A stretch of DNA of 11,339 bases, from assembly GCA_031556065.1 (NCBI GenBank), contig JAVBTR010000033.1, positions 1 to 11,339 of the forward strand, read 5' to 3'. The notes under the pieces were generated by a model. It was not told where the DNA came from, ran no database searches, and saw only the letters and a program-made list of their open reading frames with translations. Of the stretch, positions 6,625 through 11,339 are shown piece by piece (within the stretch, counting starts at the first letter, position 1; each line of letters starts with the position of its first letter). The translations under genes were made by a program, and so were the position numbers. The stretch is from JAVBTR01 sp031556065. GTDB taxonomy: Bacteria > Bacillota > Clostridia > Christensenellales > Aristaeellaceae.

Positions 6625-8960
6625 TGGCAACCATGATTATACCCATTTCAGCGCCGACCTTTTCGGCGGTGCCCAAAGGCTACACCTTCACAGGCACCTT
6701 AAAGCTGCCTCAGCTGGTGAGCGCCCCCATACGAATTAACAGTGCAAATCTCTATTGGGGCTATGCCCGGTTGTATGTGCGGGGGGATTATTTAACCGTC
6801 ACTGCCGGGGACACGGCTTTTAGTTCCGATATTTTTTCCATCGACGTGGATAGCAACCTCAAGGAACGGGATGTGGCCCTGCATTGCTCCAACCCGGGGG
6901 CCGACCACCTTTTAAAAGTCCAAAGCCGAACTGTGACCTTTACTGTGACAACGGCGGTCAGCACCAGCGGCAACATCATCGACCGCCCCCGGGCCGGGGA
7001 TATGACGCTGACCCTGAATTACGATATTACCACCACCGCCTGCACAGCACCCACGGCCCTGACAGCAAGCGCTACGCTGACAGAGGGTAATGTAACCCTG
7101 ACGGGTGCCGGGGCTGAAGGGGGCGCGGCCAATGGTATTGCAGGCTATGAATTACAATACCGGGATAGCGCTGATAGCACCAGCTGGGGTGGTTGGAACG
7201 GGTATACCACTGTAGGCGCTACTGGGGGAAGCTTCAGCGCGTCGGTGCCTCCTCCCGCCCGTGGATATTACCGCCAATGGCGGGCACGCACCGTCGGAAC
7301 TGCGGGCAGCGGCTGGGAAAGCCCATGGAAGGAAGCCACCAACACCACCCGACGGTATGCCCTATCGATCCTGGGCCTAAACAAGACCAGCTTGGATGCC
7401 GGCGGGGCTATTACAGCCAGCATCGGCCCTATGGCCGCTAATTTGACCCATAGGGTGAAATGGTTATTTGGAAACCGGAGCGAGGCCAAGGACATTGGGG
7501 CAAGCGTGTTCACCAGTAACTATACCATACCCACTGAATGGCTGGATCAAATCCCCACGACGGTAAGCGGGGTGGCCTCTTGTGTATTGGAAACCATTTT
7601 GAACGGCACGGTTCTTGGCAGTGTAAGTATTGGTTTTACCATTACCTGCCCCGCTAGTGTTGTACCCAGCATTGGCACATTGACAGCAGCGCCTGTCAGC
7701 GATAAGGTGCCAGGTGGCTGGGGGCTGTATCTTAAGGGCCAGAGCAAAGCAAGAATCACCATGGGCACGGTAGCGGCAGGGACAGGCAGTACCATCGTAA
7801 GCCGGTCTATTGTTGGCGGTGGTTATTCAGGCTCCGGGACGGAGCTATTAACAGGCCTGGTGCAGGCGCATGGAAACGTAGAGTTTACAGCTAATGTAAC
7901 AGACGGACGTGGGCGCACAGCTACTAAGACGATAAGAGTGTTTTTTGATGATTACAACACTCCGAAGATCGTTAATCTCGAGGCTTACCGGGCCAATGCT
8001 CAGGGGATACAAACAGATAACAGTACCCAGATCGGGGGAACGGTGAACTACTCCTTTACCAAGGTAGGCGAAAACGACGCATCTATTTGGGTATATGTGA
8101 ATGATACCCCCGTAGTAACCGCAGAAAGCTTAAGCAGGACCAGCAATGCCTACGCTTTGGCCTTGCCAGGGCCTTACGATACGGCCAAGAGCTTTAAAGT
8201 TCGAATCGTGATTAAAGATACGGTCGGCGCGGTGGATGCCACAGCCGAAACCCTTGTTAATACGGCCAGCCGAATCATGTCTGTAGGGACTGGTGTCAAT
8301 GCAGGCGTCGCTTTTGGCAAAATGTGCGAGTACGATAAAACCGTAGAATTGACAGCAGATTGGAACTTCAGGCTGAAAGGCAAAGCGTTTATCGATTTGG
8401 TATACCCTGTTGGAGCCATTTACATGAGCGCGGCTGCCACTAACCCCGGAACGCTTTTCGGTGGTACATGGGCGGCATGGGGAGCAGGACGTGTGCCCAT
8501 CGGCGTAGGCAGCAATGGCACTACCAATTATACCGGAGCCGAGGCAACAGGAGGGGCGGAAAGCCACAGCCATGCGGTGAATAGTCATTCCCATACCATC
8601 AATGACCATAGCCATTACGTAGGCGGGCATACCCATACCACCGGGGATTGTACATTAAATATCAATCAGATTCCAAGTCACAACCATCGCTTGAGGGCTT
8701 GGGCATACCAAACAAACGGTAATGCCACTACCTATTATGGTGCTAATGCTCAGGTTAATGTCGACAACTGGGATCCGGATGGAACTCATATTACATACTC
8801 TGGTGGCAGCGGTGCCCACAACCACGGTTCTACGGGCGCAACTGCATTCAATACCAACGGCTGCGGGGCGTTGACCAGCAATGGCACAGCACCTGGCACC
8901 AATGCGGGCGATAACCGCCAGCCCTACATTACCTGCTACATGTGGAAGCGCACTGCATAA
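6624..8960 (+). CDS. Phage receptor-binding / tail-spike protein: Fn3-like, DUF859-like, Gp10/collar-like metal-binding tip
   Basis: This 778-residue protein has a beta-rich N-terminal part (1-138) and then a fibronectin III-like unit (~140-243; G-Y-E-L-Q-Y-R-D and W-R-A-R motifs). Residues ~245-585 resemble siphovirus DUF859, ending with the GVNAGVAFGKMCEYDKTVE signature. The C-terminus (591-778) starts DLVYPVGAIYMS, continues NPGTLFGGTW and ends NRQPYITCYMWKRTA, as in the T4 gp10/gp12 collar family. The tip has four HxH motifs exactly seven residues apart (648/650, 655/657, 662/664, 669/671), plus HNH at 686-688 and 732-734. HxH arrays bind iron or zinc in trimeric phage fibre tips. The likely role is surface binding. 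AGGAGA at 6609-6614 serves the ATG at 6624, which shares one base with the previous stop. There is no signal peptide. Confidence 0.82.
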   Translation: MATMIIPISAPTFSAVPKGYTFTGTLKLPQLVSAPIRINSANLYWGYARLYVRGDYLTVTAGDTAFSSDIFSIDVDSNLKERDVALHCSNPGADHLLKVQSRTVTFTVTTAVSTSGNIIDRPRAGDMTLTLNYDITTTACTAPTALTASATLTEGNVTLTGAGAEGGAANGIAGYELQYRDSADSTSWGGWNGYTTVGATGGSFSASVPPPARGYYRQWRARTVGTAGSGWESPWKEATNTTRRYALSILGLNKTSLDAGGAITASIGPMAANLTHRVKWLFGNRSEAKDIGASVFTSNYTIPTEWLDQIPTTVSGVASCVLETILNGTVLGSVSIGFTITCPASVVPSIGTLTAAPVSDKVPGGWGLYLKGQSKARITMGTVAAGTGSTIVSRSIVGGGYSGSGTELLTGLVQAHGNVEFTANVTDGRGRTATKTIRVFFDDYNTPKIVNLEAYRANAQGIQTDNSTQIGGTVNYSFTKVGENDASIWVYVNDTPVVTAESLSRTSNAYALALPGPYDTAKSFKVRIVIKDTVGAVDATAETLVNTASRIMSVGTGVNAGVAFGKMCEYDKTVELTADWNFRLKGKAFIDLVYPVGAIYMSAAATNPGTLFGGTWAAWGAGRVPIGVGSNGTTNYTGAEATGGAESHSHAVNSHSHTINDHSHYVGGHTHTTGDCTLNINQIPSHNHRLRAWAYQTNGNATTYYGANAQVNVDNWDPDGTHITYSGGSGAHNHGSTGATAFNTNGCGALTSNGTAPGTNAGDNRQPYITCYMWKRTA

Positions 8961-8979
8961 CAGCAGCTACAGAGAACCC

Positions 8980-9008
8980 GGGGCGGCGCGGTAAAGGCGC
9001 GCCGCCCC
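8980..9008 (+). other. Perfect 11-bp GC hairpin between the spike and RHS genes
   Basis: GGGGCGGCGCG (8980-8990) pairs perfectly with 8998-9008 around the loop GTAAAGG. There is no T-run after it; it is followed by AACCAAGAACGGAGG, the ribosome site of the next gene. It is therefore unlikely to be a complete intrinsic terminator. It may shield mRNA from decay, reduce read-through, or set the ratio between the fibre proteins and the RHS protein. Confidence 0.55.
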
Positions 9009-9018
9009 AACCAAGAAC

Positions 9019-9023
9019 GGAGG
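9019..9023 (+). promoter_or_regulatory. Ribosome binding site that fixes the TTG start of the RHS gene
   Basis: GGAGG lies eight bases before TTG at 9032. No in-frame ATG with a ribosome site occurs in the first 80 codons, so this site decides the start of the long open frame. Confidence 0.8.
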
Positions 9024-9031
9024 AAAGCAGT

Positions 9032-11339
9032 TTGAAAAAACATGAAGAGAAGGTTTTAAAGCCCTTCACCCCCAGCAGGGGCCAAAAAGGCTTTAGGCGA
9101 GAAGAAAATGAAAAACGCACCCGGTCAGCCAAGGTGTATTCGCTGGGTGCTGGAGAATATCAAGCCATTATCTACCCGGAAGCCGTCCATTACCAGGATC
9201 GGAAAACGGGGGCGTTTCATGAGATCGATAACCGGCTGGTTGCCAGAAAAGACAGCCGTGGGCGAAGCTACTACCAAAACAAAGCCAACGGGGATATGCG
9301 GGTCAACCTTTACGGGTTGGATAACGATAAGGCCTTCATTATCGAAAACGGCGATGGCCAAACCCTGAAATGGCGTATTCAAGGGGCGGCAGGGGTACAG
9401 CCCCAAATTAACCCTTTGGAAGAAAACGAAGCAGCCCTTTGGGCCGAAGCGTTTTATGGAGATATCTTTGAAGGTACGGACCTTGTGTGCCAGGTGGTGT
9501 CCAACCGGTTTAAGGATGAAATTATCTTTAAGGCCTACGAAAACGTGCGGCCCATTACCTTCCTAATGGAAGCGCCGGACTTATGCGCACAAACCGACGA
9601 AGCCGGGGAAACCGTTTTTACCACCCCGGATGGGGAAACCGCCTTTACGCTGCCCCCGCCGTTTATGGTCGACAGCGCAAAGGAAGTGGGCCAGGGCAGT
9701 GTGGCAGTGGAAGCCTGCTTTAAAGAACGGGAAAATGTATATATGCTTACCTATACGCCGGATGAGGCTTGGCTGCAAACGGCGGTGTTCCCTGTCACCT
9801 TGGACCCGGCGGTAATCACAGACCAGAACCGCTTCGCTATTGAGGATACGTATAGCTGCAGTAAACAGCCGGGCACAAGGCATTCCGAAGATAACTTTCT
9901 GCGGTTAACCCACAACAGCAGCAACTGGGGGGAATGCGATTGCTTTTTCAGGTTTGTGGACAGCCATCTTCCCAGCATCGATAGCTCCTACTACGTAACC
10001 AAGGCCTATTTTACCATGATGACAGACAACAACGCCTCTTACCCAACCAGCGCCAGCCCAGTGGTTCTGCGGGAAGTCTTGGCCGACTGGCAGCCCAAAA
10101 CGCTAACTCATAATAACCGCCCTGCCGTATCTGACCGGGTGGTGGATTATGTGTATATGGAAAAGAACGGTTGGAACTGCCGCTATATGTTCGACATATC
10201 CAACCTGGTGCGCAAATGGTATGGGGGTAGCAATTATGGGTTCAGGCTGGAAGCCACCAGCAATACCTATGCGCAGCTATGGGCCAGCGAAAACGGCAGA
10301 GAGGAATACCGGCCATTTGTAATCATCAATTACAACAGCCTGGCCGGGCTTGAAGATTATCTGGCTTATGACAGCCAAAGCATGGGCCGGGCGGGCACCG
10401 GGTCTGTAAGCTTGTACAACGGCAACCTGATATTTGCCCACCAGGACACGGCAACCAACGGCAGCCTCATGCCGGTTTCGTTAGCCCATTACTACAATTC
10501 TTGCTACCATGATTTAAACCCCTTTGGTTTGGGAAACGGGTGGAAATCCAGCCTGAACCTGACGCTGCACAAGGAAACCCTCCAAAGCCCCGGCCCAAAC
10601 GGCAGCAGCGCGGATATAACCTATTATGTTTACATGGATGGGGATGGCACCCGCCACCACTTCCAATACAAGGACGGCAAATGGAGCGACTTAAGCGGCC
10701 TTGAAATGACCTTGACCCTGGCAGGCGGGCTTGCCACCCTTCGGGATAAAATGGATAACACCATGGTCTTCCCCGAGCCTACGTTGGAGTTTAACAATAA
10801 TGCCGCAAACATGAAGCAGGCCACCGCCCTTACCGATGCCCAGGGCAACACCCTTAGCATTACAGGGGGGCTAAAATTCACCAACGTTTTAGATGGCGCA
10901 GGGCGCAGCACATCCGCCTCCTGGGGCCAGAACCTGGCAAGCTATACCGCGCCGGGCATGAGCACCAGCGTAGGCTTTTCATACGACGGCAACGGGCGGC
11001 TGAGCCAGATTCGCCACGAAGACAGCGAAACCACCACCTATACCTATAACAGCCTTGGCCTGATGGAAACCGCTGTGAACCTGGATGGGTTAACCGTTAA
11101 GTACGAATACCATACCAGCAGGGCCCCTTACCGGGTAAAAACGGCAAAGGTCTATTCCGGCACCCTGGTGGTGGCGCACAAAGAATATGTCTATGGGGAT
11201 ATGATCACCATCGTAACCGACCATTTAAGCGGCAAAAGCCTTTATTACCACTTTAACGATCATGGGAACCTGGTGGCCGTGAACGATGAATTGGGCTATG
11301 GCGCCTTTGCCAGGTATTCCCTCGCTTCGCCCATTAACC
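9032..11339 (+). CDS. Large DNRLRE-domain / RHS (YD)-repeat protein, 3' end beyond the window
   Basis: This frame is open for 769 codons from TTG 9032 to the right edge without a stop. The N-terminus (LKKHEEKVLKPFTPSRGQKG) is charged and has no signal peptide. Residues ~40-75 (EYQAIIYPEAVHYQDRKTG, then F-x-E-I-D-N-R-L) are the usual opening of Firmicute RHS proteins. A DNRLRE-type domain lies at ~270-440, with the variant motif DNFLRL at 287-292. The RHS core begins near 459 (VSLYNGNLIF, then G-L-G-N-G-W-K-S). YD repeats begin at 651 (YDGNGRL) and 672 (YNSLGLM). RHS shells encapsulate and often deliver C-terminal toxins or adhesins; any such C-terminal domain would be past 11339. It is third in the operon after two tail-like genes, which suggests the three products work together. 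The function of this copy is not known. Confidence 0.85.
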   Translation, partial: MKKHEEKVLKPFTPSRGQKGFRREENEKRTRSAKVYSLGAGEYQAIIYPEAVHYQDRKTGAFHEIDNRLVARKDSRGRSYYQNKANGDMRVNLYGLDNDKAFIIENGDGQTLKWRIQGAAGVQPQINPLEENEAALWAEAFYGDIFEGTDLVCQVVSNRFKDEIIFKAYENVRPITFLMEAPDLCAQTDEAGETVFTTPDGETAFTLPPPFMVDSAKEVGQGSVAVEACFKERENVYMLTYTPDEAWLQTAVFPVTLDPAVITDQNRFAIEDTYSCSKQPGTRHSEDNFLRLTHNSSNWGECDCFFRFVDSHLPSIDSSYYVTKAYFTMMTDNNASYPTSASPVVLREVLADWQPKTLTHNNRPAVSDRVVDYVYMEKNGWNCRYMFDISNLVRKWYGGSNYGFRLEATSNTYAQLWASENGREEYRPFVIINYNSLAGLEDYLAYDSQSMGRAGTGSVSLYNGNLIFAHQDTATNGSLMPVSLAHYYNSCYHDLNPFGLGNGWKSSLNLTLHKETLQSPGPNGSSADITYYVYMDGDGTRHHFQYKDGKWSDLSGLEMTLTLAGGLATLRDKMDNTMVFPEPTLEFNNNAANMKQATALTDAQGNTLSITGGLKFTNVLDGAGRSTSASWGQNLASYTAPGMSTSVGFSYDGNGRLSQIRHEDSETTTYTYNSLGLMETAVNLDGLTVKYEYHTSRAPYRVKTAKVYSGTLVVAHKEYVYGDMITIVTDHLSGKSLYYHFNDHGNLVAVNDELGYGAFARYSLASPIN

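Noticed and set aside
8130..8636. Leftward 168-codon frame inside the spike gene
   Set aside because: It is antisense to a well-supported coding region, with no ribosome site and no recognisable family.
8562..8640. 21-base periodicity that could be read as a direct-repeat or CRISPR-like array
   Set aside because: The period comes from coding heptads (HxH every seven residues) within an intact protein. The units are too short and too varied for CRISPR.
8980..9008. Hairpin read as an intrinsic terminator
   Set aside because: No T-run follows on the plus strand, and the RHS gene's ribosome site comes directly after, so the entry was kept as an undefined hairpin.
9108..9368. Small rightward ATG frame near the start of the RHS gene
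   Set aside because: It is out of frame with the long TTG-initiated RHS frame and has no ribosome site; it is a shadow.

Overview
The window looks like chromosomal DNA from a low-to-mid-GC Gram-positive anaerobe, most likely a gut Clostridia/Oscillospirales-type Firmicute. The signs are strong AGGAGG-type ribosome binding sites before most genes, a Bacillus/Clostridium-style LexA palindrome, and protein families typical of that group (a DNRLRE/RHS protein, siphovirus-type tail proteins, a duplicated TrkA). The genus cannot be fixed from the sequence alone.

Left part (1-4960) is ordinary host sequence. A leftward gene codes for a flavin-reductase-like (PNPOx-fold) protein with a cysteine-rich tail. 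It is divergent from a rightward MATE-family efflux pump. The pump converges on, and overlaps by 38 bases, the leftward two-gene potassium uptake operon trkA-trkH. The two trk genes share a 4-base GTGA overlap and are read from an extended -10 promoter at about 4971-4998.

Middle (4960-5230) is an intergenic region. It holds small GC-rich hairpins and then a near-consensus vegetative promoter (TTGACT, 17 bases, TATAAT). That promoter is bracketed by two LexA/SOS-box-like palindromes. This is the main regulatory finding: what lies to the right may be induced by DNA damage.

Right part (5231-11339) is a rightward operon. It starts with a 13-codon leader ORF that overlaps the next start codon. 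Next come a 451-residue phage-tail-like protein with ~24-residue repeats, a 778-residue receptor-binding/tail-spike-like protein (Fn3-like, DUF859-like, and a Gp10/collar-like tip with a heptad HxH array), and a large DNRLRE/RHS-repeat protein that starts at TTG and runs off the right edge. No terminase, capsid, portal, tape-measure, integrase or lysis gene is seen in the window, and the upstream neighbours are housekeeping genes.

The most interesting hypothesis is that this is a stand-alone, SOS-controlled module that pairs phage-derived adhesion/fibre proteins with an RHS protein. It could also be the left edge of a prophage or tail-like particle that continues past 11339. The sequence to the right of the window would decide between these.
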